From: Bacilli bacterium
GTDB lineage: Bacteria > Bacillota_I > Bacilli_A > RF39 > UBA660
Direction: 5' to 3'
Assembly: GCA_017484205.1 (NCBI GenBank)
Contig: JAFUTO010000027.1
Span: 1-58,725 of the forward strand
DNA length: 58,725 nt
Every line of letters starts with the position of its first letter. The stretch's first letter is position 1. The notes under the pieces were generated by a model that saw only the letters and a program-made list of their open reading frames with translations, made no database searches and had not been told where the DNA came from. The translations under genes were made by a program, and so were the position numbers. Of the stretch, positions 17,357 through 26,989 are shown piece by piece.

Positions 17357-17845
17357 ATGAGATATAATCTTATAAGAAAAATGGACATAGCTAATGGTCC
17401 AGGAATAAGAGTATCTATATTTATGCAAGGATGTGCTTTCCATTGTAAAAACTGTTTCAATAGTGAAACTTGGGATTTCAATGGTGGCAAAGAATTTACT
17501 GATGAAACTATTGAAAAAGTTATAAACTTATGTAAAGAAGATCATGTAAAAGGTTTATCCATTTTAGGTGGAGAACCAATGCATCCTAAAAATATTGAAG
17601 GTACTACTAAACTTGCTAAAACATTTAAAGAAATATATCCAAAGAAAAATATTTGGGTATGGAGTGGATTTACTTTTGAAGAATTAAAAGATAAAGAAGT
17701 ATTAAAGTATATAGATGTTTTAGTAGATGGTCAATATAAAGATGAATTGCATAGTCCAATACTTAAATGGAAAGGTTCATCTAATCAAAGGGTTATTGAT
17801 GTGCAAAAGAGTTTGAAACAAAATAAAATTGTTATAACAGAATAA
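17357..17845 (+). CDS. nrdG: Anaerobic ribonucleotide reductase activating protein
   Basis: A 162-residue radical-SAM activase that abstracts hydrogen from the NrdD glycine. The cluster motif is CAFHCKNC (CxxxCxxC) at about residue 26, preceded by NGPGIRVSIFMQG and followed by FNSETWDF; SILGGEP is the next conserved block. The start is one base after the nrdD stop with little ribosome site, so translation is probably coupled. Confidence 0.95.
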   Translation: MRYNLIRKMDIANGPGIRVSIFMQGCAFHCKNCFNSETWDFNGGKEFTDETIEKVINLCKEDHVKGLSILGGEPMHPKNIEGTTKLAKTFKEIYPKKNIWVWSGFTFEELKDKEVLKYIDVLVDGQYKDELHSPILKWKGSSNQRVIDVQKSLKQNKIVITE

Positions 17846-17866
17846 ACACCTTAGGGTGTTTTTTTG
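17845..17866 (+). terminator. Terminator of nrdDG
   Basis: AACACC / GGGTGTT hairpin and TTTTTTT right after the nrdG stop. Confidence 0.85.
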
Positions 17867-17895
17867 TTGACAAATAAAGGATATATGATTATAAT
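17867..17895 (+). promoter_or_regulatory. Promoter of the 17926 gene
   Basis: TTGACA (17867-17872), 17-bp spacer, TATAAT (17890-17895): a near-consensus promoter directly after the nrdG terminator. Confidence 0.85.
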
Positions 17896-17925
17896 ACCCT
17901 ATTAGTAAACGGGGAGATGAGTTAG

Positions 17926-18528
17926 ATGAATCCAAATTTAGAAGCAGGTGAAAACCAATATCTTGAATATATCAGATATAAAGTAACTAATAAAAAAATA
18001 TATAATAATATTTTAGATAAAAGTGATTTTGATATTATTAAGGCATTAAAATATTTTGAAGTTAATACATCTAACTTAAGTCATGATGATTTAATTGATT
18101 TTAGAAATATATGTTTTGGATTAAGTAATTATAGTTTATTTGATATTATGTATATGTATAATATTGATTCAAAATATGCGGTTGATTTATATAGTCTATT
18201 AAGTTGGAATGCAAATTATAGTTATGAATATTATAAAGAATTTAATAATCCTAATAATGATATATTTGATATAGACTTATTTGAAGAAGAATTTTTCAAA
18301 AGAAATTTAATGTGTTTAAAAGAAAAACCTCTATACAAGATAGATGAGGTTGAAGAAGTTAATACATTAGCAAATTATATCAATCCATTAAAAGAAAAAA
18401 TCAGCAACAAAATACATTATTATAAAGAAAGTATTATAGATGTATTTAAAAGTCCTATTACTTTGGTTGAATCACTTGTTGATGCAATATACCCAAAGAA
18501 AAAGGTATATGTAAAAAGTTATAGATAA
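17926..18528 (+). CDS. Protein of unknown function
   Basis: A 200-residue soluble protein, rich in Tyr, Asn and Asp, started behind GGGGAGA. It looks largely helical, with repeated aromatic-rich helices (SYEYYKEF, LFEEEFFKRN). There is no signal peptide, membrane segment or recognised motif. It forms a single-gene unit under a near-consensus promoter, so it is probably well expressed. Its 3' end converges on the PFOR gene; a loose AAGGAT / ATCCTT hairpin lies just after the stop. Confidence 0.55.
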   Translation: MNPNLEAGENQYLEYIRYKVTNKKIYNNILDKSDFDIIKALKYFEVNTSNLSHDDLIDFRNICFGLSNYSLFDIMYMYNIDSKYAVDLYSLLSWNANYSYEYYKEFNNPNNDIFDIDLFEEEFFKRNLMCLKEKPLYKIDEVEEVNTLANYINPLKEKISNKIHYYKESIIDVFKSPITLVESLVDAIYPKKKVYVKSYR

Positions 18529-18628
18529 AAAAAGAAAAGGATTAAGCGAAATCCCCTCTTTATCCTTTACAATTTTATTATATGATACTATAAATATAAT
18601 AATCAAGAATAAAACTGTAAATAATCAC

Positions 18629-21600
18629 CTACTTTACATCTTTAGTTGACAGTTCTTCGTAATACTTGAAGCGTTCAATAGCTTCTTTTTTATTTTCTTC
18701 TAATAGTTCTTTTGCTTTATTTGGATTAACTACTTTAAGCATTGAATATCTAGTTTGTGTTTCCAAAAATTCATCATATTTATCAAAGTCAACTTTTGTA
18801 TCTAAAGTAAATTTTTTATCATCTGGATTATAATGGAAGATAGGAAAATATCCTGATTCAGATGCTTTCTTTTCTACATCTACACTATTTACTAAACCAC
18901 CTTTTATACCATGTGATATACAAGGTGTATAAGCAATGATAATAGATGGACCTTTATGATTAGCGGCTTCCATCATAACTTTAATAGTAGCCATAGGATT
19001 AGCTCCTAGACATACTTGACCTACATAAACATTAGGATATGACATTGCAATTCTAGCTAAATCTTTTTTACTTGTCTTTTTACCTGCTGATGCAAATTCA
19101 GCTATAACACCTTTTGGAGTTGCTTTAGATGCTTGACCTCCTGTATTAGAATATACTTGACTATCTAATACTAAGATATTGACATTATCATTAGAAGCTA
19201 GGACATGATCAATTCCACCAAAACCAATATCATATGCCCATCCATCGCCGCCTATAGTCCATATCACTTTAGATACAATATAATCTTTAATGTCTTTAAG
19301 TTCATCTGGTATATCATCTGTTAAATTATCATAAACATATTTAGTGTTTTCATAATCATTTGGATTTTCTAACCATTTACTGAATAGTTTTTTATTACTG
19401 TTATCCATATTATTTTCCATGATATTTTTAATTCTATTTTTCATAACTTCATTAGCAAGTAAAATACCATATCCATATTCAGCATTATCCTCAAATAAAC
19501 TAGATGCCCAAGGAATACTATATGGAGTTGATGGATATGACGCACCATAAATAGATGAACATCCCGTAGCATTACTGATAATCATATTATCTCCAAATAA
19601 TTGAGTTAATAGTTTCAAATATGGTGTTTCTCCACAACCAGCACAGGCACCACTAAAACAGAACTTAGGTCTTTTTAATTGACTACCTTTAACACTTGAT
19701 AGAGGCATTTTTGTATTATTAGATATATGTTTATCTAAATAATCAAATATTTTTTGTTCTTCTTCTTTTTCCTCTTTAGTAGCAAGAATCATCTCTAAAG
19801 CTTTATTACCACCTTTACCAGGACAGTTATGGGCACATACTCCACAACCAGTACAATCTTTAGCAGATATACCAATAGTGTTATAAGTGTTACCAACTTT
19901 AATACATCTTTCTTTTATATTATCTGGAGCTTTATTATATTCTTCTTCAGATAATTCATATATTCTAATTACACCATGTGGACAATATAGTGAACACATA
20001 CCACAAGATATACAATTACTTGGTATATATTTAGGAATTGTATCACTAGTATTTCTTTTTTCTTTTAAAGCTGTACCAGGTTCAGTTATACCATTAGGTA
20101 CAAATGCAGATGTAGGTAATGTATCACCCATTCTATCATTTACCATTTCGATTGTCGATAATCTTTCATCGTTATCTTCAATAATAGCTAAAGTATCTGA
20201 ATAGTCTACCTCTTCTAGATAATCAGGTCCGAGATCAATCGCGTCATAATTAGCCTTTACAACCTCTTCTCCCTTTTTAAAATATCTATTATGAGCATAT
20301 TCTTTCATTGTCTTTTTAGCTTCGTTATAATCCACTAAATTAGATATTTTAACTATAATACTTTCCATTATAGTACTAATCTTATTACCTAATCCTATTT
20401 TATCTGCCACTTTATTCGCATTTATAATATATAGTTTTACATTTTTATCTTTTAAAATAGCTAAACATGTAGATGGGATATATTTCAAAAATTCATCTTT
20501 ATCCATTACTGTATTAATAATAACAGTACCATTTTCTTTGATATTAGATAAGGTATCAAATTTAGTTAAATATATATCTTTAGTGATAACAATTAAACTA
20601 GGATTACTTACATAATAAGTAGACCTAATTATATTATCATTAAATCTTAAGTGACATTTAGTAACTCCACCTGATTTTTTAGAGTCATATTGGAAGTATC
20701 CTTGTACATATTTATCTGTTAAATTACCAACTAATTTAATTAAAGATTTAGAAGCAGATACCATACCATCAGAACCATAACCATATATTAATATTTCATC
20801 TGAGTTACTTGTTGTAATGTTTTCTCTTTCTAAACTTGTATATGTTAAATCATCATCTATACCTATAGTAAAGTTATTAATAGGTTTATCAAGCATTTTA
20901 TATACAGCGTATATATCACCTGGAGTAGTGTCTTTAGAAGATAATCCATATCTTCCACCTACAACTTCTAAATCACATAATACATTTTTAACATCTAAAT
21001 ATAATGGTTCTCCATTAGAACCTGCTTCTTTAGTTCTATCTAGTACAGCAACCTTACTTACTGTCTTAGGTAGCACATTAAGTAAGTGTTTAGCTGAAAA
21101 TGGTCTATATAAGTGTACTTCAATAAGTCCTATATCTTCTTTAGTATAATCAATTACTTCTTTTATAGTTTCACAAACAGACCCCATAGCGACAATTACT
21201 TTAGTAGCTTTTGGTGAACCATAATAATTAAATGGTTTATAATCCATTCCTGTAATTTTATTAATCTTATTCATATAATCTTCTACTATAATTAAAGCAT
21301 CTTCATAATATTTATTTCTAGCCTCTGTGTTTTGAAAATAAACATCATCATTTTGAGCAGTTCCTATAGTATAAGGTTTCATAGGATTTAAACTTCTATC
21401 TCTAAATTTTTTTAATGCTTTTTTATCTAATAATGGTTTTAATTCATCCATTTCCATAATATCTATTTTATCTATTTCATGACTTGTTCTAAAACCATCA
21501 AAGAAATGCATAAAAGGTAGACTTGCTTTAATAGCTGATAGATGTGCGACGGCAGTTAGATGAGCAGCATCTTGTACTGATGATGAGGCAAGCATACAAA

Positions 21601-22003
21601 AACCAGTAGATCTAGTTGCATATACATCTTGATGATCACCAAATATTGATAATGCATGTGTAGATAAGCTTCTAGCAGCTACATTCATAACACAAGGTAA
21701 CATCTCACCAGCTATCTTATACATATTAGGAATCATAAGTAATAGTCCTTGACTAGCTGTATATGTACTTGTAAGTAGTCCCGCATTTAAAGAACCATGT
21801 ACTAATCCTGCAGCACCTGCTTCACTTTGCATTTCTACTACTTTAACATTATCACCAAAAATATTTTTTTCTGTAGTAGACCATTCATCTATATGTGCGG
21901 CCATAGGACTTGACGGAGTTATTGGATATATCCCTGCAACTTCTGTAAACATATATGATATTTTAGCTACTGCCTCATTACCATCTACTGTAATCTTTTT
22001 CAT
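18629..22003 (-). CDS. nifJ: Pyruvate:ferredoxin (flavodoxin) oxidoreductase
   Basis: A 1124-residue single-chain PFOR converting pyruvate and CoA to acetyl-CoA, CO2 and reduced ferredoxin. In order: the TPP/pyrimidine domain (AGIYPITPSSPMA), gamma and CoA domains, two ferredoxin-type clusters (CISCGMCSLYCP and CTGCGVCAHNCP near 670-730), a third-cluster region CAGCGETPYLKLL, and the diphosphate-binding domain with GDGWAYDIGFGGIDH and NTGGQASK. Length is normal. It has its own leader with a TATAAT about 12 bases before the ribosome site, next to the upstream gene's terminator. Confidence 0.97.
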   Translation of the reverse strand: MKKITVDGNEAVAKISYMFTEVAGIYPITPSSPMAAHIDEWSTTEKNIFGDNVKVVEMQSEAGAAGLVHGSLNAGLLTSTYTASQGLLLMIPNMYKIAGEMLPCVMNVAARSLSTHALSIFGDHQDVYATRSTGFCMLASSSVQDAAHLTAVAHLSAIKASLPFMHFFDGFRTSHEIDKIDIMEMDELKPLLDKKALKKFRDRSLNPMKPYTIGTAQNDDVYFQNTEARNKYYEDALIIVEDYMNKINKITGMDYKPFNYYGSPKATKVIVAMGSVCETIKEVIDYTKEDIGLIEVHLYRPFSAKHLLNVLPKTVSKVAVLDRTKEAGSNGEPLYLDVKNVLCDLEVVGGRYGLSSKDTTPGDIYAVYKMLDKPINNFTIGIDDDLTYTSLERENITTSNSDEILIYGYGSDGMVSASKSLIKLVGNLTDKYVQGYFQYDSKKSGGVTKCHLRFNDNIIRSTYYVSNPSLIVITKDIYLTKFDTLSNIKENGTVIINTVMDKDEFLKYIPSTCLAILKDKNVKLYIINANKVADKIGLGNKISTIMESIIVKISNLVDYNEAKKTMKEYAHNRYFKKGEEVVKANYDAIDLGPDYLEEVDYSDTLAIIEDNDERLSTIEMVNDRMGDTLPTSAFVPNGITEPGTALKEKRNTSDTIPKYIPSNCISCGMCSLYCPHGVIRIYELSEEEYNKAPDNIKERCIKVGNTYNTIGISAKDCTGCGVCAHNCPGKGGNKALEMILATKEEKEEEQKIFDYLDKHISNNTKMPLSSVKGSQLKRPKFCFSGACAGCGETPYLKLLTQLFGDNMIISNATGCSSIYGASYPSTPYSIPWASSLFEDNAEYGYGILLANEVMKNRIKNIMENNMDNSNKKLFSKWLENPNDYENTKYVYDNLTDDIPDELKDIKDYIVSKVIWTIGGDGWAYDIGFGGIDHVLASNDNVNILVLDSQVYSNTGGQASKATPKGVIAEFASAGKKTSKKDLARIAMSYPNVYVGQVCLGANPMATIKVMMEAANHKGPSIIIAYTPCISHGIKGGLVNSVDVEKKASESGYFPIFHYNPDDKKFTLDTKVDFDKYDEFLETQTRYSMLKVVNPNKAKELLEENKKEAIERFKYYEELSTKDVK

Positions 22004-22047
22004 ATTATCACCTATATTAATTATATCATTAAATTATATTAAAAAAA

Positions 22048-22066
22048 AGCGAATATATTTATTCAC
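22048..22066 (-). terminator. Terminator of the rlmN-to-22068 operon
   Basis: Minus-strand hairpin GTGAATA / TATTCGC followed by eight T, just past the stop of the last gene. Confidence 0.75.
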
Positions 22067-22067
22067 T

Positions 22068-22442
22068 TTATTGTAACTTACTTTCTATTTTTTTGTAACA
22101 ACCTGGCTTAGATTCGTTAGTAAAATAATTCTTGTTATAATATTCTAAAATTTTCTCAGCAATTTCTTCGGTACTATATGATGTTAATATGTTCGTAGTA
22201 CAATCACTATTAATATAGATTTCCATATCTGAATTAGATATATTGTTTTGTGTTGTACCATTAGTAGTTGAATTTATATTATCCTCCAAGAAGTTAATTT
22301 CATCAGAAAGAGATCCATATTTCTTTTCATTTTCGATGTCTTCAACAATTGGCCACACTATATATTTAACTTCTAAAAAGCCTAGAAATAGCAAAATTGG
22401 GATTGCTACAATTAAAGCTATTTTTATATTATTACTATTCAT
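22068..22442 (-). CDS. Small single-span membrane protein of unknown function
   Basis: 124 residues with one N-terminal membrane helix (IALIVAIPILLFLGFLEV) and a polar outside domain rich in Asn, Ser and Thr that contains two cysteines, one near the middle and one in the C-terminal tail, which could form a disulphide. The start follows GAGGTG. It is the last gene of the rlmN-prpC-prkC-rsgA-rpe run, 14 bases after rpe. No family is recognised. Confidence 0.55.
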   Translation of the reverse strand: MNSNNIKIALIVAIPILLFLGFLEVKYIVWPIVEDIENEKKYGSLSDEINFLEDNINSTTNGTTQNNISNSDMEIYINSDCTTNILTSYSTEEIAEKILEYYNKNYFTNESKPGCYKKIESKLQ

Positions 22443-22456
22443 ATTACACCTCTATA

Positions 22457-23089
22457 TTATTCACTTTTTAATATATTTATGCTTTCTTCATAATTGTTAT
22501 TAGTTACATAACTACCTGATACAACCATATCAGCGCTTCTAACTAATTTAATGGTATTATTATTTATTCCACCATCTACATTAATAATAAAATTTAAATT
22601 ATTATTTAATTTGTATTCTTTTAATCTATTTACTTTGTCTATAGATGGCATCATAAATTCTTGCCCACCTAATCCAGGGTTAACAGACATTACAATTACT
22701 TCATCTAATTTAGGTAAATATGTATATATTTCTTCTATTTTAGTATTAGGTTTAATAGCTAGGCCTGCTTTAATACCTAAACTCTTAATATAATTAATCA
22801 TACTATCTATATCATCAACTGCTTCATAATGAAATACAATTGTTTCTGGATTTAATAATTTAAATTCATCAACATAACTTTTAACATTACTTACCATCAA
22901 ATGAACATCTAATGGTTTTTGATTATTTGATAAATAAGGTATTAATTCATTCGCATGCCATGTAATATTTTCTACAAATATACCATCCATTATATCTAAA
23001 TGAATATAGTCTGTATTAGACATATTAAGTCTATCAATAGAACCTTTGATATTTTCTTTTACAGATAATATTGAAGTAGCTACTTTCAT
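22457..23089 (-). CDS. rpe: Ribulose-phosphate 3-epimerase
   Basis: A 210-residue TIM-barrel enzyme interconverting ribulose-5-phosphate and xylulose-5-phosphate. Motifs: SILSV near the start, HLDIMDG (catalytic Asp), DVHLMV, FHYEA, VMSVNPGLGGQEF, and the second catalytic Asp in NVDGGINN. It lies where rpe is found in Bacillus, downstream of rsgA and prkC, with one unknown gene between. Confidence 0.95.
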   Translation of the reverse strand: MKVATSILSVKENIKGSIDRLNMSNTDYIHLDIMDGIFVENITWHANELIPYLSNNQKPLDVHLMVSNVKSYVDEFKLLNPETIVFHYEAVDDIDSMINYIKSLGIKAGLAIKPNTKIEEIYTYLPKLDEVIVMSVNPGLGGQEFMMPSIDKVNRLKEYKLNNNLNFIINVDGGINNNTIKLVRSADMVVSGSYVTNNNYEESINILKSE

Positions 23090-23091
23090 AT

Positions 23092-23712
23092 TTACCTCCC
23101 TAAAAGAGAATCTATTGCTTTTTCATCTTGTTCTTTGGCATACATTTTTATGCGACTATATGCTTTTCTAAGTTCAAACATATACTCATACATTTTAGCA
23201 ATACTATAATTACTTAAATCTTTTTCTTCACTAAATCTATCCATATGATTATCTAATTCTTTTTCATATGGTTTACCTATTAAATTAAATTTCATATCCT
23301 GTATATAAGCAACCATTACCTCTTTAGGAACCTCTTTATCTACTAGATTATCTAATTCTTTAATTACTTGTTCCTTTGATACTTCATGGACATTAGTAGG
23401 TTTTTCTCTATCATAATATGATTCTTTTTTCCATATAGTTCCTTCTGTTGTTTCATATACAAATTCATCATCTTCTACCCATGAATGAGACTTATCTGCA
23501 CCACTAATCATTGCAGATTCACCAGTCATTCTTTTAGCGTCTTTAAGCACGTAAGCAAGAATATTTGAAGAAGCATGACACTGTGTATTTGTCTTTCTCA
23601 TATCAAGTAAAAAGAAACTAGCAGGCATTCCACCAATTCTTACATTATACATGTGTTCAATAAGTTCTTTAGTATATGGTACATAATCTTCACCTAAAGT
23701 ATAATTTTTCAT
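23092..23712 (-). CDS. Transglutaminase/papain-like fold protein (predicted)
   Basis: About 206 residues from the ATG at 23712; a GTG at 23721 overlapping the rsgA stop is the alternative. It shows QCHASSNILAYVL, then SHSWVEDDEFVYET: a Cys, His, acidic order typical of transglutaminase-like cysteine proteins. The product of 34837-35496 has the same pattern (GQCYERSMF...GHGWVEDDEWVYD), so the two are likely paralogs. No signal peptide, so it acts in the cytoplasm. Its substrate is unknown. It sits between rsgA and rpe, probably co-transcribed. Confidence 0.55.
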   Translation of the reverse strand: MKNYTLGEDYVPYTKELIEHMYNVRIGGMPASFFLLDMRKTNTQCHASSNILAYVLKDAKRMTGESAMISGADKSHSWVEDDEFVYETTEGTIWKKESYYDREKPTNVHEVSKEQVIKELDNLVDKEVPKEVMVAYIQDMKFNLIGKPYEKELDNHMDRFSEEKDLSNYSIAKMYEYMFELRKAYSRIKMYAKEQDEKAIDSLLGR

Positions 23713-23717
23713 AGTAA

Positions 23718-24554
23718 TCACTTCTTTTCTATAAATTTCAAATAATTTGCATATCTCGATTCTCTAATATTTTTGCCAATTTCTTGTTTAATCATACATT
23801 CATTAATATCTTCTTTATTATGCATACAATCGTCATATTTGCAATATTCACGATATTTATTGAATTCTATAAAATTATCTCTTATATCTTCCTTTGTCAT
23901 ATCAGTTAAATCTAGTGAGGAAAATCCCGGTGTATCCGCGATTAACCCATCAAACATAGGTATAAGTTCAACATGTCTTGTAGTATGTTTACCTCTACCC
24001 AACGCTTCACTGATTTCATTGGTTTCAAGATTAAGATTGGTATCTAATTTATTTAATAAAGTAGATTTGCCTACACCACTTTGTCCTGCAAATACTGTAA
24101 CTTTATTTTTAAATGTTTTCTTTATTTTTTCTAATTCAGTATTGTATAAAACAATATATCCAATATCTTCATAATACTTTTTAACATTTTCTATATTGGA
24201 TAATTCTTCTTTATCTAATAGATCTAATTTAGTTAGACATATGATAGGTTTAATATTGTTGTATTCTATCATAACAAGTAACTTATCTAATAAATTTAAG
24301 TCTATATCAGGATGTTTAGTAGAAGTAATAACAAATACTTGATCTATATTTGATACATAAGGTCTTATCAAACTATTAATTCTATCTTTTACTTCTAAAA
24401 TATAGTTATCAGTTTCACTAAATATTACATTATCACCTACTAAAGGAGTAACACCAATATTCCTAAACTTGCCTCTAGCTTTGCAAATATAATATTTGTT
24501 ATTACTTAGTACTGTATAATCATTGCTTATTATTTTTACAATCTTGCCTTCCAT
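23718..24554 (-). CDS. rsgA: Ribosome small-subunit-dependent GTPase RsgA
   Basis: A 278-residue circularly permuted GTPase acting late in 30S assembly. The N-terminal OB fold (1-65) is followed by G4 TKLD, then G1 GQSGVGKSTLLNKL near residue 165, and G3 DTPGFSS near 208, with the permuted order diagnostic of RsgA/YloQ. The C-terminal zinc-finger domain shows C, C and H ligands in CKYDDCMHNKED. It starts one base after prkC, as in other Firmicutes. Confidence 0.95.
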   Translation of the reverse strand: MEGKIVKIISNDYTVLSNNKYYICKARGKFRNIGVTPLVGDNVIFSETDNYILEVKDRINSLIRPYVSNIDQVFVITSTKHPDIDLNLLDKLLVMIEYNNIKPIICLTKLDLLDKEELSNIENVKKYYEDIGYIVLYNTELEKIKKTFKNKVTVFAGQSGVGKSTLLNKLDTNLNLETNEISEALGRGKHTTRHVELIPMFDGLIADTPGFSSLDLTDMTKEDIRDNFIEFNKYREYCKYDDCMHNKEDINECMIKQEIGKNIRESRYANYLKFIEKK

Positions 24555-24555
24555 A

Positions 24556-26250
24556 CTACTCCTCAGAAGATGACTCTACATCAAGTGCAGCTTCTGGTAC
24601 CTTTGCTACGGTAATTGTAAGAGTTGTATTAGCTCTTACTACATTTCCTTCAGCTCTACTTTGGTTTAAAATAGTTCCTGGGTTGTATTGAGTTGTTTCT
24701 TTATACTCAATAACCAAATCAATCTCATTTTCTTCGCAGAAACTTTCTACATCAGATACTGTGTAAGTTTTAAAATTAGGGTATAAAACTTCCAATGTTT
24801 CAATATACAATCTAATAATATCGCCCTTAGTTAATTTAGTACCTACTTCAATATTTTGCTTAATAATGACATCCTCTTTATATTTGTCTTTATCTGTTGT
24901 TGCCTGTTTTTCAATTATAACTTGAAGTCCAGCTTTTGTTAACGCAACTTCTACTTCTTGATATTTTTGACCAACATAATCTTCAACAACTACTTCATCA
25001 CTACCTGAAGATACAACTAACGTAACTGTTTTCCCTTGTTTTACAACATCACCTACATTGTAATTTTTTATACCAATTACTTTGCCAGCAGCTATTTCGG
25101 TATCTTTTCTTTCCTCCGTTGTGGAACTTATTATGAATCCTAATTCATTTAAAGTATTCTCAGCCTCAGCCACTGTCAAACCTGAAACATTAGGTATTTT
25201 TACATCTGGTACTTCAGTCACTTTAGGTAATACCAACACTGTTATAAGTAATCCTACTGCCAATAAAACAAAGATAACACTTACGATAACTAAGCTTATA
25301 TTTAGACCTTTTTCAGCTTTTGATACTTTTGGTTTTACTTTTATTTCATTTAAATTAGGCAATACTTTTGTATTTTCTAGTTCTTGTTCAGGGTATTCAT
25401 AAGTTAATCTTGAAGATTCCTTATTATCATCTTCTAAGGCGTGAACTAAATCCTCATGCATTTCATTAACTGAATCATATCTATTTTTAGGATTCTTAGC
25501 TGTTGCTTTTAAAATAATATTTTCAATACTTTGAGGTATTTCAGGATTGATATGACAAACACTAGGTATTGGATCATTTATTTGTTTCATTGCTATTTCA
25601 ACAGCATTATCACCTTTAAATGGGACTTTGCCAATTAGCATTTCATACATCATAATACCTAATGAATAGATATCACTTTTTACTGTAGAACCTTTACCAT
25701 TAGCTTGCTCTGGTGGAAGATAATGAACTGAACCCATAACAGTATTTGTTTGAGTAAGTTCTGCACTCTTCATGGCCATAGCAATACCAAAATCTGTTAT
25801 TTTAGCAACACCATCATCTAAAATCATAACGTTTTGAGGTTTAATATCTCTATGGATTATATATGAATCATGAGCACATGCAATAGCAGAAGTTATTTGT
25901 AGCATAATATCTACTGTTTCTGATATTGTCAATGCACCTCTTTTTTTAATTAAACTCTTTAATGTAATACCATCTATATATTCCATAACAATGAAATAAT
26001 TTCCATCATCTACACCTACATCATACATTTCTACTATATTAGGATGAGTTAGGGAAGATGCAGCTACTGCTTCTCTTTGGAATCTTTTTACAAATTTCTC
26101 ATCATTAGCTAAATCACCACGTAATATTTTAACTGCAACATCACGATTTAAGATAGTATCATAAGCTAAATAAACATTAGCCATACCACCTTCTCCGATA
26201 CTACGAATTATTTCATATCTCCCATTTATTCTTTGTCCTTTGACTATCAC
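24556..26250 (-). CDS. prkC: Membrane Ser/Thr protein kinase with PASTA domains
   Basis: About 564 residues from GTG 26250 (an earlier GTG at 26259 overlaps the ribosome site). The kinase domain occupies about 10-270: glycine loop IGEGGMANVYLA, VAVKIL, catalytic HRDIKPQN, DFGIA, and activation-loop threonines. One membrane helix follows (about 320-345), then three extracellular PASTA domains that bind peptidoglycan fragments. It senses cell-wall state and is reversed by PrpC, whose gene overlaps it. A Glu-rich tail ends the protein. Confidence 0.95.
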   Translation of the reverse strand: MIVKGQRINGRYEIIRSIGEGGMANVYLAYDTILNRDVAVKILRGDLANDEKFVKRFQREAVAASSLTHPNIVEMYDVGVDDGNYFIVMEYIDGITLKSLIKKRGALTISETVDIMLQITSAIACAHDSYIIHRDIKPQNVMILDDGVAKITDFGIAMAMKSAELTQTNTVMGSVHYLPPEQANGKGSTVKSDIYSLGIMMYEMLIGKVPFKGDNAVEIAMKQINDPIPSVCHINPEIPQSIENIILKATAKNPKNRYDSVNEMHEDLVHALEDDNKESSRLTYEYPEQELENTKVLPNLNEIKVKPKVSKAEKGLNISLVIVSVIFVLLAVGLLITVLVLPKVTEVPDVKIPNVSGLTVAEAENTLNELGFIISSTTEERKDTEIAAGKVIGIKNYNVGDVVKQGKTVTLVVSSGSDEVVVEDYVGQKYQEVEVALTKAGLQVIIEKQATTDKDKYKEDVIIKQNIEVGTKLTKGDIIRLYIETLEVLYPNFKTYTVSDVESFCEENEIDLVIEYKETTQYNPGTILNQSRAEGNVVRANTTLTITVAKVPEAALDVESSSEE

Positions 26251-26251
26251 A

Positions 26252-26989
26252 CTACACACCTGCCTTTATAAGATAAGCGATAGATATATTATCTGTGCCG
26301 CCCCTATTATTACTCTTTACAACTAATTTTTTAACTTTTTCTTCCGGAGTTAAATTTTCATTTAACACTCTTGCTATTTGATCAAATTCTAACATATTAG
26401 TTAAACCATCACTACATAATAATATGCCATCAACATCTACTTCAACATCAAAAATATCCATTTCTACGGTTGTTAATGAACCTAATGCTTTCATAAGTAC
26501 ATTACGATTAGGATGATCTTTTGCTTCTTCTGGTGTTAATTCACCTGATTTAACTAATAAATTTACTAATGTATGGTCACTAGTTATTTTTTCTAATTTA
26601 CCATTTTTTAATACAAATCCTGATGAATCACCTAAGTTACCAAATAAAAGGTATGATGGAGTTATTAAAGCTAAAACTAAAGTAGTTCCCATACCTACTG
26701 CTTCAGGATGTTCTTCCGTATGTTTATTTATAAGTAAGTTACATTCTGATACAACATCTTTAATAAATTTAATTGCTTCTTCTTTTGTACCAACAGTATT
26801 TATTTCTGTGAATCGTTTTCCTAAATGTGAAATAGCTAAACTTGAAGCTACTTCTCCACCTTTATGTCCACCCATACCATCAGCAACTGCCATTAAGTAT
26901 TCTCCACTGGCATTTTTAACAACAATTACACTATCTTCATTATGATCTCTTATTTTTCCAGGATCCGTTATATATGCAAATTCCATCAT
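26252..26989 (-). CDS. prpC: PP2C-type protein phosphatase PrpC
   Basis: A 245-residue metal-dependent Ser/Thr phosphatase, partner of PrkC. Motifs: RDHNEDSVIVV, the metal-binding DGMGGHKGGEVAS, GDSSGFV, DHTLVN, LCSDGLTN, and GGTDNISIAYL. The ATG overlaps the rlmN stop (ATGA) with GGAGG inside rlmN, so rlmN-prpC-prkC are coupled. Confidence 0.96.
   Translation of the reverse strand: MMEFAYITDPGKIRDHNEDSVIVVKNASGEYLMAVADGMGGHKGGEVASSLAISHLGKRFTEINTVGTKEEAIKFIKDVVSECNLLINKHTEEHPEAVGMGTTLVLALITPSYLLFGNLGDSSGFVLKNGKLEKITSDHTLVNLLVKSGELTPEEAKDHPNRNVLMKALGSLTTVEMDIFDVEVDVDGILLCSDGLTNMLEFDQIARVLNENLTPEEKVKKLVVKSNNRGGTDNISIAYLIKAGV

Noticed and set aside
15234..17490. Minus-strand frames opposite nrdD and nrdG
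   Set aside because: They lie in the shadow of well-defined genes, lack ribosome sites and show no recognisable motif.
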